Shown here: positions 19,482 through 27,623 of the stretch, piece by piece
How positions within the stretch are numbered: position 1 is the first letter of the stretch
Layout of the letters: the number at the start of each line of letters is the position of its first letter
Source of the DNA: an uncultured Alphaproteobacteria bacterium
Lineage (GTDB): Bacteria; Pseudomonadota; Alphaproteobacteria; Rhodobacterales; Rhodobacteraceae
NCBI GenBank assembly: GCA_902574225.1
Contig: CACGMO010000007.1
Span: 1-64,000, forward strand
Length of the DNA stretch: 64,000 nt
Direction: 5' to 3'
The notes under the pieces: model-generated
What the model saw: only the letters and a program-made list of their open reading frames with translations
What the model was told of the DNA's origin: nothing
The model's database searches: none
Translations under genes and position numbers: made by a program

Positions 19482-20567
19482 TTATCTAAGCTTAAGCGTT
19501 GCCATTCCAAGAGCAGCTAGAATGACTGCTATAATCCAGAACCTTATAACTATTTGGGACTCCGACCAACCTAGCTTTTCAAAGTGATGATGTATTGGTG
19601 CCATAAGAAAAACTCTTTTCCCAGTAATCTTAAAAAATAATACTTGAATAATCACAGAAAGTGTCTCAATTACGAACAACCCTCCAACAATCAACAATAC
19701 AAGCTCATGTTTAATTGATACCGCTATACAACCGAGTGCGGAACCGAGAGATAATGATCCAGTGTCTCCCATGAAAACCGCAGCAGGAGGGGCGTTATAC
19801 CACAAAAACCCCAAACCGCTACCTATCAGAGCAGCAGAAAATATAAGAATTTCTCCACTACCTTTAATATAATGAACATCAAGGTATGAAGAATAATCCG
19901 CTCTGCCAACAATATAAGCTATAATACCTAACGATGCTCCCGCGATTATAACTGGCATTATAGCTAATCCATCCAATCCATCTGTTAAATTAACAGCATT
20001 AGCTGAACCAACAATTACAATCATAGCGAAAGGGAAAAAGAACACTCCCAAAGTTAGTAAATAATCTTTGAAAATTGGCAAAGCTAAAGACCTACTCAAA
20101 TCATCAAAGTGTTGAATTTGGATGAAGTAAACAGCAATGAAAGCTATTAGAAATCCAAATAGCAACCTGAGGCGGCCTGAAAGACCCCCATAGCTTCGTT
20201 TAACAACCTTGATATAATCATCAATTAATCCAATAAAGCCAAAAGAAAAGGTCACAAACAGGATAATCCAAACATAATGATTATCTAAGCGAGCCCACAA
20301 AACAGTAGAGACTGTAACCGCTAATAGAATGATCACTCCTCCCATTGTGGGCGTGCCGGCTTTTTTTATAATATGTTCCTTAGGACCATCCTCTCTTATT
20401 GGCTGTCCCTCTTTTTGCAATTTTTTTAAAAAATTTATACTGTATTTACCAAACGTAAAAAATATTATAAGTGCAGTAAAAAACGCTCCCCCAGCACGAA
20501 AAGTTATATAGCGAAATAGATTAAAGATATCGCCACCATCTGATAAAAAACTTAAAAAGTATAACAT
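19482..20567 (-). CDS. mraY: Phospho-N-acetylmuramoyl-pentapeptide transferase MraY
   Basis: Polytopic membrane enzyme that transfers phospho-MurNAc-pentapeptide to undecaprenyl phosphate, giving lipid I; 361 residues with about ten membrane spans. Signature motifs are GTPTMGGVIIL, the Asp-rich FIGLIDDYIKV, NAVNLTDGLDGLAI and the His-rich loop MAPIHHHFEKLGW. It starts 18 bases after murF and ends one base before murD. Confidence 0.98.
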   Translation of the reverse strand: MLYFLSFLSDGGDIFNLFRYITFRAGGAFFTALIIFFTFGKYSINFLKKLQKEGQPIREDGPKEHIIKKAGTPTMGGVIILLAVTVSTVLWARLDNHYVWIILFVTFSFGFIGLIDDYIKVVKRSYGGLSGRLRLLFGFLIAFIAVYFIQIQHFDDLSRSLALPIFKDYLLTLGVFFFPFAMIVIVGSANAVNLTDGLDGLAIMPVIIAGASLGIIAYIVGRADYSSYLDVHYIKGSGEILIFSAALIGSGLGFLWYNAPPAAVFMGDTGSLSLGSALGCIAVSIKHELVLLIVGGLFVIETLSVIIQVLFFKITGKRVFLMAPIHHHFEKLGWSESQIVIRFWIIAVILAALGMATLKLR

Positions 20568-20585
20568 CCCTGAAACTCTAAACTG

Positions 20586-22001
20586 TTAAATGTTTTTTAA
20601 TTTGTTAACTATAGTTTTCATTCCCATTGAGAGAGAACCTTTAATCATTATTATATCGCCACTTTTAAGTTTATTAACTAAAACATGCTGCATTTCTTCT
20701 GCGGTCTCAGTCCAAAGTCCTCGCTTCGAGTATGGCAACACATCGAAGAGTTTTTTCATTCTAGAGCCTACGCAGTAAATTTTATCGATTTTATCCAATC
20801 TTGCAAATTTGGATATGTTTACATGTTCCTGTATTTCAGAAAACCCAAGTTCTAGCATGTCTCCTAATACAGCTATCCTCCTATAATATTCACCTTTACC
20901 CTTTTTGTTTGTGAAAATACAGGCAAGAGTTTCTAGAGAGGATCTTACTGAACTAGGATTTGCATTATAGCTCTCATCTATAAGGTGTATAGCCTTGTTA
21001 AAATTACTTGCTTTGAGTTTAACTTCTAAAACTTGGCCACGCCCAGCCAAAGGAGACCAACTTTGCAAGGCTAAAATCGCTTTAGATAATTCTAAGTTTA
21101 GTGAGGATACAAGTGTCAATAACGCAGCTGCGTTTTTCATGTAATGCTTGCCGGCAGTTTTAAGCTTTACATTCCATAAATTCTGTTTTTGATCTATAAT
21201 TGTCGAGGTAATAGCGTTCCCCAACACTTCTATAGTGCTTATCCTAACATCACTGTTGTCATCATACCCAAATGAAATTACATTAGGACCAAAATCCCTA
21301 ACTTTTGCTTTAAGCTGGCTGAATTTTTCAATGCCACTTGGTATAATTGCCAAACCCTTTTGTGTCTGACCTGAACAAATGGACGCTTTCTCCTCGACTA
21401 TATTATCTAAAGACTTAAGCCCTTCAATATGCCCAATTGATACATCAGTTATTATAACGTGATCAGGCTGGACCATATGGGATAAATCTGCAATCTCACC
21501 TAGACTATTTGTACCAATTTCCACTAATACGTATTCAGTGTTTTTTGGTATAGTGGCTAATGTTAATGAACAGCCTAGAATATTATTATAACTTTTCTCT
21601 GAAAAATGTGTCTTTCCAAACCTATTAAAAACCAAGCCTCCCATATCTTTCGTCGAAGTTTTGCCAGCTGTTCCAGTAATTCCAATGAAAATAGCCTTAG
21701 ATTGATTTCTAACACTTTTTGCCATTCTGACTAATGCCTTCATAACATCATCAACAACTAGTAACTTATCACTATTATTCAAACCTTCTGGTATTTTACT
21801 GACCATGGCAGCCGCTGCACCATTATCAAGGGCTGCTTTAACAAAATCATGACCATCTCTTTTCCCTGGCAACGCTATAAATAGGTCTCCTTTAATAATT
21901 TTTCTGGTATCAAACGATATACCTGTAGCTTCCCAGAATGCTTCACATTTACCTAAAGTAGCAGCCTCAGCTGTAAATTTATTCCATAAAACCTCAGTCA
22001 A
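20586..22001 (-). CDS. murF: UDP-MurNAc-tripeptide--D-alanyl-D-alanine ligase MurF
   Basis: Mur ligase that adds the D-Ala-D-Ala dipeptide made by Ddl; 471 residues. Motifs: ISFDTRKIIKGDLFIALPG (UDP-substrate domain), P-loop GITGTAGKTSTKD, VLVEIGTNSLGEI, DESYNANPSSVRSSL and AVLGDMLELG. The only nearby start is a TTG at 22001, seven bases after the end of murE; no ATG precedes the conserved LWNKFTAEAA segment. Translation may be coupled to murE. Confidence 0.96.
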   Translation of the reverse strand: MTEVLWNKFTAEAATLGKCEAFWEATGISFDTRKIIKGDLFIALPGKRDGHDFVKAALDNGAAAAMVSKIPEGLNNSDKLLVVDDVMKALVRMAKSVRNQSKAIFIGITGTAGKTSTKDMGGLVFNRFGKTHFSEKSYNNILGCSLTLATIPKNTEYVLVEIGTNSLGEIADLSHMVQPDHVIITDVSIGHIEGLKSLDNIVEEKASICSGQTQKGLAIIPSGIEKFSQLKAKVRDFGPNVISFGYDDNSDVRISTIEVLGNAITSTIIDQKQNLWNVKLKTAGKHYMKNAAALLTLVSSLNLELSKAILALQSWSPLAGRGQVLEVKLKASNFNKAIHLIDESYNANPSSVRSSLETLACIFTNKKGKGEYYRRIAVLGDMLELGFSEIQEHVNISKFARLDKIDKIYCVGSRMKKLFDVLPYSKRGLWTETAEEMQHVLVNKLKSGDIIMIKGSLSMGMKTIVNKLKNI

Positions 22002-22008
22002 TTTAAAT

Positions 22009-22980
22009 CTAGTCCATTAATTCTATTGCTACACTGGCTTGCTCAAAATCACTAAACGGAAAATAATTATCTCTTACTATTTGAACCTGCTCATGTCCTT
22101 TACCTGCAATTATGACTACATCATCAAGTCGGGCCAATTGAATTGCTCTTGTTATTGCTTCTGCTCGATCTTCAATTTCAATGGCAATTGGGCAGCTATC
22201 AATAATTTGTTCTCTTATAGCTTTAGCGTCTTCATAACGAGGATTATCATCTGTCACATAAATTAAATCACAATATTTATATGCAATAGCACCCATGGGC
22301 TTTCTTTTGTCTTTATCTCTTTCTCCACCCGCACCGAATACCAGTATTAACTCACCCTTTGTTAACTCTCTAAGTGTTTCCAAAAGATGCTTCAAAGCAT
22401 CAGGCGTATGTGCAAAATCTACATAGACTAAAGCCCCTTTTTTTGTTTTCCCAACATATTCTAATCTACCAGGAACAGGTTTCAATGAGTAACAAGAATT
22501 AACCATATCCTCAAACTCAAACCCAAATTTTTCACAAGTAAGCAACGCCATTCCAAGATTTATTGCCTGGAATGCACCTATTAAATGTGTTTGAAATGCA
22601 TAAAAAAATTTGCCTCTGATAATTTCTATAAATTGGATATCTGGTGTAACTTGCGTAACCCTTAGCCTTACATCCGCTTTATTGCTAAAGCCAATTGTTT
22701 CAATTTTAAAACCTTTATCTTTTGCTTTAGCTAAAAATATTTTTCCATATTCATCGTCAATATTTACAATTATAGTTGTATCCAAACTCAACATATCAAG
22801 AATGCTTAACTTTGCATGAAAATATGTTTCCATATCTTTATGATAATCCAAGTGATCTTGAGATAAATTAGTAAAGCAGAAAACATTAAATGCTAAATTT
22901 TTTATACGTTTTTGCACTATGGAATGGGATGACACCTCTAAAAGAGCATAATTGGTGCCCTTCAGCTTAGCCATTTGCAA
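22009..22980 (-). CDS. murE: MurE C-terminal fragment (frameshifted)
   Basis: A 323-residue frame holding the rest of the ATPase domain and the C-terminal domain: LLEVSSHSIVQKRI, FTNLSQDHLDYH, VYVDFAHTPDALKHLL, VFGAGGERDKDKRKPMG and VTDDNPRYED. The DNPR motif marks meso-diaminopimelate rather than lysine specificity. No credible independent start: the first codon offered is a TTG inside the frameshift site, so it belongs to the same gene as the upstream fragment. Confidence 0.85.
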   Translation of the reverse strand: MQMAKLKGTNYALLEVSSHSIVQKRIKNLAFNVFCFTNLSQDHLDYHKDMETYFHAKLSILDMLSLDTTIIVNIDDEYGKIFLAKAKDKGFKIETIGFSNKADVRLRVTQVTPDIQFIEIIRGKFFYAFQTHLIGAFQAINLGMALLTCEKFGFEFEDMVNSCYSLKPVPGRLEYVGKTKKGALVYVDFAHTPDALKHLLETLRELTKGELILVFGAGGERDKDKRKPMGAIAYKYCDLIYVTDDNPRYEDAKAIREQIIDSCPIAIEIEDRAEAITRAIQLARLDDVVIIAGKGHEQVQIVRDNYFPFSDFEQASVAIELMD

Positions 22981-23486
22981 AATTCTAGCAATGATTGATC
23001 GGGAGTAGTATTATCAGTTCTTAAACTTAAAACCCCACCAACTCCCAAAGTCCCTATGGTCACACATGAGTTGTTTTTTTTTTCAATAAGCTGTTGGCTA
23101 AAATTTACCACCGATGTTTTTCCATTTGTTCCAGTAACCCCCATAACAAATTTTGGTTTATTAGGATAAAATCTTTGACAAAGATAATCAAAAGTGGACT
23201 CGAGATTTCTGACCAACAGAAAAGGTATAGTTGTTTTTAAGTCTTTATCTAATGCAAATTTAAATCCTTCAGGGTCGGTAATAACAACACTTGCTCCTTT
23301 CTCAATAGCTTGATTGCTAAAAAGCACTCCGTGGCTATTTTTTGTTGCACCTGCCTTTGCAAGGAAAATATTTCCTTTTTCAACCCTAGTTGAATTTGTT
23401 TCAATACCCGTGATTTCAGGATCTATATCGTTCCATTGCCCATTCCGCTCAATCTCATTGATGTTAAGTTTTGACAGTTTAGTCAT
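22962..23486 (-). CDS. murE: MurE N-terminal fragment (frameshifted)
   Basis: A 174-residue frame holding the UDP-substrate domain (ITGIETNSTRVEKGNIFLA) and the first half of the ATPase domain with P-loop GVTGTNGKTSVVNF. The sequence follows the family through TTPDQSLLEF and then leaves it at CKWLS before a stop. Begins 19 bases after ftsI. Not functional alone. Confidence 0.85.
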   Translation of the reverse strand: MTKLSKLNINEIERNGQWNDIDPEITGIETNSTRVEKGNIFLAKAGATKNSHGVLFSNQAIEKGASVVITDPEGFKFALDKDLKTTIPFLLVRNLESTFDYLCQRFYPNKPKFVMGVTGTNGKTSVVNFSQQLIEKKNNSCVTIGTLGVGGVLSLRTDNTTPDQSLLEFCKWLS

Positions 23487-23505
23487 AATTTTATTCTTCT
23501 AAACA

Positions 23506-25200
23506 TCACAAACCTTTATAAAACATCAATGCCTGTTGGTCAGGAGTCACATTCATTAGGGGCCCAGTTCTCTCAATTAATTTCTTAACCATTGGTACTA
23601 CAGTGCAACTTGCATATCTGCAGGGCTCTTGTAGAAGATTGTTTTCTGGTTCATCTAAAAAAGCTGCAATAACGAACCTTGGTTCATGGAGTGGAAATAA
23701 TCCAACAAAATTTGCAACTACCTTGTCTTTTTGATACCCTCTTTTGGCTAAAGAAATTTTTTCTGCTGTGCCTGTTTTCCCACCAATTCTATAATATTTA
23801 CTTCCCAAAATCCTTGCAGTTCCTCTTTGGTCGGTAACTACTGCTTCTAATAGTTTTAACATTTCATCAGAAGTCGTTTTCTTTAAAACTCTAGATCTAG
23901 ATTGGCTATTATGGTTTTTTTTCAAAATAGTAGGCTCTATATTGAACCCTCCATTCCCTAAGATTGCATAGGCTTTAGCTAAATGTAGTAGTGAAACCGA
24001 CATACCATATCCATAGGATACAGTGGCTAAGGTTATGTCATTCCAATTTTTTGGCAAAATAGGCCGTGTTGTATTTGCCTCTCTTAATTCCAAGCGCACT
24101 GGTTCCGAAAGCCCTAGCTTAGAGAAAATTTCTTTCAATCCATTTTCTCCAACCATTAAAGCGAGCCTCGCAGATCCTACATTTGATGATCTCACAATTA
24201 TCTCATAGATAGAACTCTCGCTGTTAAATTTATACTTATCTTCAATTTTTCTGGAGTTTATTCTAAATGCTCTCGTATCAATCAGGGAATCTAAAGAGAA
24301 TAGGTCTTTTTCTAAACCCTGGGCAACTGAGAATACTTTAAAAGTTGATCCCATCTCATAAACCCCTTGAACAACTCTATTAAAATACATACTAGAATCC
24401 TCATTTTTCCCAAACTCTCCTCTTTCTTTGTTAGCATTGAAGTCTGGTGAGGATGCTAAAGCTACAATTTCACCGTTATGTATATTCATAATAACAACGC
24501 CTCCAGCTTTGGCTCCCATTCTTTTTTGCCATTCTTTCAAAACATTTTCTACTTCCGCTTGAACTGGAAGATCTAAAGATAAATGAATAGAGTTATTCTT
24601 TACTTTAGATGAGCTTTTTATCGCTAATTTATTTTCAAAAGCTCTCTCAACACCAGAAATTCCTGCAATTTCAGCATAGTTGACATCAAACTCATTTACT
24701 TTGGTGTAGCCAATCACATGCGACGCTAACGTTCCATAGGGATAGAAACGATACTCTCTTTTACCGAAATAAATTCCTGGTTGGCCCAGCTCAAAAAGTG
24801 CTTTTTCTTGCCTTGGCGAAACTATACTTTTCAACCAAAAAAACTTTCGACCATCATTTAATTTATTCAATAAAACAGCTTCATTTAAATCAGGGAATAT
24901 ACCTTTTAATCGTTGAGCGATAAGTGACTTTTTCTGAATTTCATCTGGCCGGATATAGACAGAAGCTCCTTCAAGGTTGGTTGCTAAGATATATCCGTTC
25001 CTATCTGAAATATTTAATCTGGAACTAATTTCCACACTCTCAGTATAACTGATATTTTTTTTATTTTCCTTCGACGCCAGAAATGCTATCTTCCCGCTAA
25101 TCAGAGAAAATCCTGTTAATACCATCAAACTAAATAGGATTAGCCTTGATCGAGTTCTGGGATGATCCGTGAAAAGTTTTACTTTGTTTCTACTCTTCAT
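23506..25200 (-). CDS. ftsI: Septal transpeptidase FtsI (penicillin-binding protein 3)
   Basis: Class B PBP cross-linking septal peptidoglycan with FtsW; 564 residues. A short basic cytoplasmic N-terminus and one membrane segment (about 20-40) precede the pedestal domain and the transpeptidase domain with nucleophile S285 (GSTFK), SSN motif (338-340) and KTGT (from K475). The ATG at 25200 is preferred over TTG at 25206 because GGAATTGAGC precedes it. It overlaps the end of ftsL by 11 bases. Expected target of beta-lactams. Confidence 0.97.
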   Translation of the reverse strand: MKSRNKVKLFTDHPRTRSRLILFSLMVLTGFSLISGKIAFLASKENKKNISYTESVEISSRLNISDRNGYILATNLEGASVYIRPDEIQKKSLIAQRLKGIFPDLNEAVLLNKLNDGRKFFWLKSIVSPRQEKALFELGQPGIYFGKREYRFYPYGTLASHVIGYTKVNEFDVNYAEIAGISGVERAFENKLAIKSSSKVKNNSIHLSLDLPVQAEVENVLKEWQKRMGAKAGGVVIMNIHNGEIVALASSPDFNANKERGEFGKNEDSSMYFNRVVQGVYEMGSTFKVFSVAQGLEKDLFSLDSLIDTRAFRINSRKIEDKYKFNSESSIYEIIVRSSNVGSARLALMVGENGLKEIFSKLGLSEPVRLELREANTTRPILPKNWNDITLATVSYGYGMSVSLLHLAKAYAILGNGGFNIEPTILKKNHNSQSRSRVLKKTTSDEMLKLLEAVVTDQRGTARILGSKYYRIGGKTGTAEKISLAKRGYQKDKVVANFVGLFPLHEPRFVIAAFLDEPENNLLQEPCRYASCTVVPMVKKLIERTGPLMNVTPDQQALMFYKGL

Positions 25201-25543
25201 GCTCAATTCCAGTAAGCCGGTTGTTTAATAAGGCCGTTGATTCATTTTCACTGAATTTACCCCAATATACGTCTGAAAATGAAATAAAATCATCTGGGTT
25301 AATTGGAGTTAATCTTAACTCAAAGAAATAATACTCAGCCAGTTTTCTTAAACGATCGGGACGATTTAAATGAGCCCATTCTGCGTTCAAGATTTTGAAC
25401 TGTTTGTTTGCCGAGAGGATAGAATTTTCAAGCTCTTTTACTCTTTGGGCAGCAGCTCGACTGTCATAGTTTATTTTATACGCCCACAAACCCAGGGCAA
25501 AAGTACTTCCTATTAGAGTTCCAAATAGAAGAAACCTCAACAT
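25190..25543 (-). CDS. ftsL: Cell division protein FtsL
   Basis: Small bitopic divisome protein; 117 residues. The ATG at 25543 lies one base after the rsmH stop (TGAAATG), and the longer frame up to 25678 would sit inside rsmH, so it is rejected. Directly after the start is a membrane segment (MLRFLLFGTLIGSTFALGLW), then a short coiled coil (AAAQRVKELENSILSANKQF) and the typical WAHLNRPDRLRKLAEYYF segment shared by alphaproteobacterial FtsL. The position between rsmH and ftsI supports the call. Confidence 0.9.
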   Translation of the reverse strand: MLRFLLFGTLIGSTFALGLWAYKINYDSRAAAQRVKELENSILSANKQFKILNAEWAHLNRPDRLRKLAEYYFFELRLTPINPDDFISFSDVYWGKFSENESTALLNNRLTGIEHEE

Positions 25544-25544
25544 T

Positions 25545-26519
25545 TCATATATCCAACTCGATCTGTGGAAATTCCATTGTTGGAAAAACTCTTGATGGGC
25601 TATCTGAAACTTTTTTATAAACTCTAAGTTTTGCAGATCTTGCTCTTTTATTTTTATCAAGTTCTTCAATAGTAGCAACCACTGGCTTTTTATTTATAGG
25701 TACAAGGGATGGATAAGTTTTAGAAGTTGGTGGACTATACCTGTTTGTTGAGGAAGCCTTTCCTGACATTATTTTACCAAAATCTTTTACGATTTTATCC
25801 TCAAGGCTATGGAAAGTCACTACAGCTATAATTCCTCCCTTTCTTAATATTTTTTCGGCGAAGACCAAAGCTTTTGATAAATCCCTTAATTCATTGTTCA
25901 CAGCAATTCTAATTGCTTGGAAAGTTCTTGTGGCAGGATCTTTTTTAAAGTTTTTTGGGACTATAGCTCTTACAATCTCTGCTAATTCCAGTGTAGTATT
26001 TATTTTCCTTTTATTTCTTTCTTTAACAATTTTATTTGCAATTTTTCTCGCTTTTCTTTCTTGCCCATAAAAGAAAATCAAATCAGCTAAAGTAGCTTCT
26101 GAACAAAGATTTATTATGTCGGATGCAGTTGGGCCGGATTGATTACCCATTCTCATATCGAGAGGGCCACTTTCCTTGAATGAAAATCCCCTTAGAGGAT
26201 TGTCTAAATGCATTGATGAAACACCAAGATCTAAAACAATCCCGCAGATATCATTTCTACATGTAATATCGTTATTTTTTTGCATATCTGCAAAGTTTTG
26301 ATTGTAAAACTTTATCATATCTCCATATTCGTTTTGTATGTTTTTGAGGAACACTTTTGTCGAAGAATCCCTATCGATTGCTAAAACTTTACAAGCACCA
26401 TTTTGAAGCAAAGCTCTAGTATAACCGCCGGCTCCAAATGTGCCATCGATCCAACAACCAGTGATTGGCGTGACTAAACTTATAAAATCATTAAGCAAAA
26501 CCGGTTCATGTTCTTGCAA
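25545..26519 (-). CDS. rsmH: 16S rRNA (cytosine1402-N4)-methyltransferase RsmH (MraW)
   Basis: SAM-dependent methyltransferase modifying C1402 of 16S rRNA; 324 residues. Motifs: EHEPVLLNDFISLV at the N-terminus, SAM-binding DGTFGAGGYTRALL, GIVLDLGVSSMHLDNPLRGFS, MRMG, TFQAIRIAVNNEL and VTFHSLEDKIVKDF. The start is a TTG at 26519 with GGAAG four bases upstream; no in-frame ATG exists before the conserved HEPVLL. It lies between mraZ and ftsL as usual. Confidence 0.97.
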   Translation of the reverse strand: MQEHEPVLLNDFISLVTPITGCWIDGTFGAGGYTRALLQNGACKVLAIDRDSSTKVFLKNIQNEYGDMIKFYNQNFADMQKNNDITCRNDICGIVLDLGVSSMHLDNPLRGFSFKESGPLDMRMGNQSGPTASDIINLCSEATLADLIFFYGQERKARKIANKIVKERNKRKINTTLELAEIVRAIVPKNFKKDPATRTFQAIRIAVNNELRDLSKALVFAEKILRKGGIIAVVTFHSLEDKIVKDFGKIMSGKASSTNRYSPPTSKTYPSLVPINKKPVVATIEELDKNKRARSAKLRVYKKVSDSPSRVFPTMEFPQIELDI

Positions 26520-26543
26520 TATCTTCCAAATCTCCCCAAACTA

Positions 26544-27041
26544 TTAATCTTGCAGTTGATCTAATTTCAAAAAAGGATTTTCATCTTCTGATAAGTTCTT
26601 AAAAGATGAGTCCAAGGCGTTAAGTTCATTTTGATAGTTTTTTGGTTCCCATATTTGAAATTTTTCACCCATACCTGCAAATATTGCTTCATCCCCAATA
26701 CCAATTTTCTCTTTAAGTCGTTGAGATAAAACAATTCTTCCTGTCTCATCTAACTGCATATATGTAGATTGGGTATTTATAAATCGCTCAAGCATTTCTC
26801 TGTCTTTTGAAAACCTTGGTAGTTTACTAATAAGTTTGTCAACTTTGCTAATCGAGCTAATAGTATAACCCTCCAAACAATCACCTCTCACACCTCCATA
26901 TACAATTACAAAGTTTGGGGAAGATCCTCTACTGAAGTCCGGATCACCCTCTTCAAGAACACGGCGAAAAGCCGCAGGGACCGAGACACGTCCTTTAGCA
27001 TCTACCTTATGTAATGACTCACCTCTAAATCGCCTTATCAA
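26544..27041 (-). CDS. mraZ: Transcriptional regulator MraZ
   Basis: SpoVT-AbrB-fold DNA-binding protein that in other bacteria represses its own dcw operon; 165 residues with two tandem MraZ repeats (FRGESLHKVDAKGRVSVPAA near residue 5 and MQLDETGRIVLSQRLKEKIG near 95). The start is TTG at 27041, supported by the SD GGGGAG (27049-27054) 7 bases upstream. It is the first gene of the dcw run. A 10-bp-period repeat lies 150-185 bases upstream, listed separately. Confidence 0.95.
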   Translation of the reverse strand: MIRRFRGESLHKVDAKGRVSVPAAFRRVLEEGDPDFSRGSSPNFVIVYGGVRGDCLEGYTISSISKVDKLISKLPRFSKDREMLERFINTQSTYMQLDETGRIVLSQRLKEKIGIGDEAIFAGMGEKFQIWEPKNYQNELNALDSSFKNLSEDENPFLKLDQLQD

Positions 27042-27048
27042 TAAAAAT

Positions 27049-27054
27049 CTCCCC
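27049..27054 (-). promoter_or_regulatory. Shine-Dalgarno site deciding the TTG start of mraZ
   Basis: GGGGAG on the minus strand lies 7 bases before the TTG at 27041. As no ATG or GTG is in frame before the conserved RFRGESLHKVDAKG segment, this strong SD supports TTG initiation. Confidence 0.6.
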
Positions 27055-27112
27055 AGAGGCCTGATTCACATCTGTCTTAATATTCTTGTTATCAAGCTGT
27101 TGTTGGTTTGGT

Positions 27113-27183
27113 GCAGACGCGATGCCTGTATAAACCTGCTTATTTTCCTTGGAAATTATCCTCATTTTTTATATCGCGTCTGC
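27113..27183. repeat. 11-bp perfect inverted repeat in the mraZ leader with nested palindrome
   Basis: GCAGACGCGAT (27113-27123) and ATCGCGTCTGC (27173-27183) are exact reverse complements, 49 bases apart. Between them lies a second dyad, TTTCCTTGGAAA (27143-27154). The GC-rich arms stand out from the AT-rich surroundings. In RNA this could form a long-range stem in the region between rnpB and mraZ; there is no T-tract that would make it an ordinary intrinsic terminator. Function unknown. Confidence 0.6.
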
Positions 27184-27190
27184 TATCTTA

Positions 27191-27230
27191 TGGGATATCA
27201 TGGAATTTTATGGAAATCAATGGAAAAATA
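27191..27230. promoter_or_regulatory. Four TGGRA repeats at 10-bp period, candidate MraZ operator
   Basis: On the plus strand TGGGA, TGGAA, TGGAA and TGGAA begin at 27191, 27201, 27211 and 27221, each followed by a 5-base AT-rich spacer. MraZ proteins are known to bind TGGG-type direct repeats with 5-base spacers upstream of mraZ. The match is good in spacing, weaker in sequence (one of four has GGG) and the repeats read opposite to the mraZ direction, so the assignment is an inference. Confidence 0.55.
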
Positions 27231-27237
27231 TTTTTTT

Positions 27238-27592
27238 GTGCGGATGATTTGTAAGCCGGATCCTGTAAACACTTTGTGTTTGGTGACCATTCATCTCGAC
27301 CCATTGTTACCAATAAGTTCTAGCGACCAACCCGGACTCTGTCTGGAATAACCGAGCTATGCTCACGAGTCCCTATTAGGTCTTGCTCCTGGTGGGGCTT
27401 GCCGTGCCTTTTTTGTTACCAAAAAAGCGGTGAGCTCTTACCTCACCTTTTCACCCTTACCTAAAAATTAGGCGGTATATTTTCTGTGGCGCTTTCCCTC
27501 AAGTTACCTTGGCCAGCTGTTAGCTGGCACCATATTCCATGGAGTCCGGACTTTCCTCAGCTTGTAGGCTGCAGCCACCCAACCATCCGCAC
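27238..27592 (-). ncRNA. rnpB: RNase P RNA (bacterial type A)
   Basis: The catalytic RNA that matures tRNA 5' ends. On the minus strand the universally conserved GAGGAAAGTCCGGACTCC (complement of 27541-27558) lies near the 5' end, and the 3' part has GATGAATGGTCACC and CAGGATCCGGCTTACAAAT. P1 forms between GTGCGGATG at the 5' end and CATCCGCAC at the 3' end, which fixes the boundaries to within a few bases (about 355 nt). It lies upstream of mraZ on the same strand, an arrangement seen in other Alphaproteobacteria. Confidence 0.95.
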
Positions 27593-27623
27593 TTAAGGGC
27601 TTTACAGCAAAAAAAAATCAATT

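Larger units (their letters stand above)
22009..23486 (-). pseudogene. murE: murE split by a single-base frameshift (UDP-MurNAc-dipeptide--meso-DAP ligase)
   Basis: Two overlapping frames together make one complete MurE, the ligase adding meso-diaminopimelate. The N part runs through NTTPDQSLLEF and then reads CKWLS-stop; the C part resumes at LQMAKLKGTNYALLEVSSHS. Adding one base to the 4-base homopolymer at 22979-22982 restores DQSLLEFLQMAKLKGTNY, exactly what the family needs here. Both halves are otherwise intact, and murE is essential and lies in its normal place between ftsI and murF. A sequencing or assembly deletion is therefore the likeliest cause; true loss would require a second murE. 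Confidence 0.88.

Noticed and set aside
25544-25678. Longer FtsL start
   Set aside because: The extra 45 codons overlap rsmH, and the ATG at 25543 directly follows the rsmH stop and precedes the membrane span.
27100-27351. 83-codon plus-strand ORF
   Set aside because: Runs antisense through the mraZ leader repeats and the 3' part of rnpB; no SD and no family resemblance.
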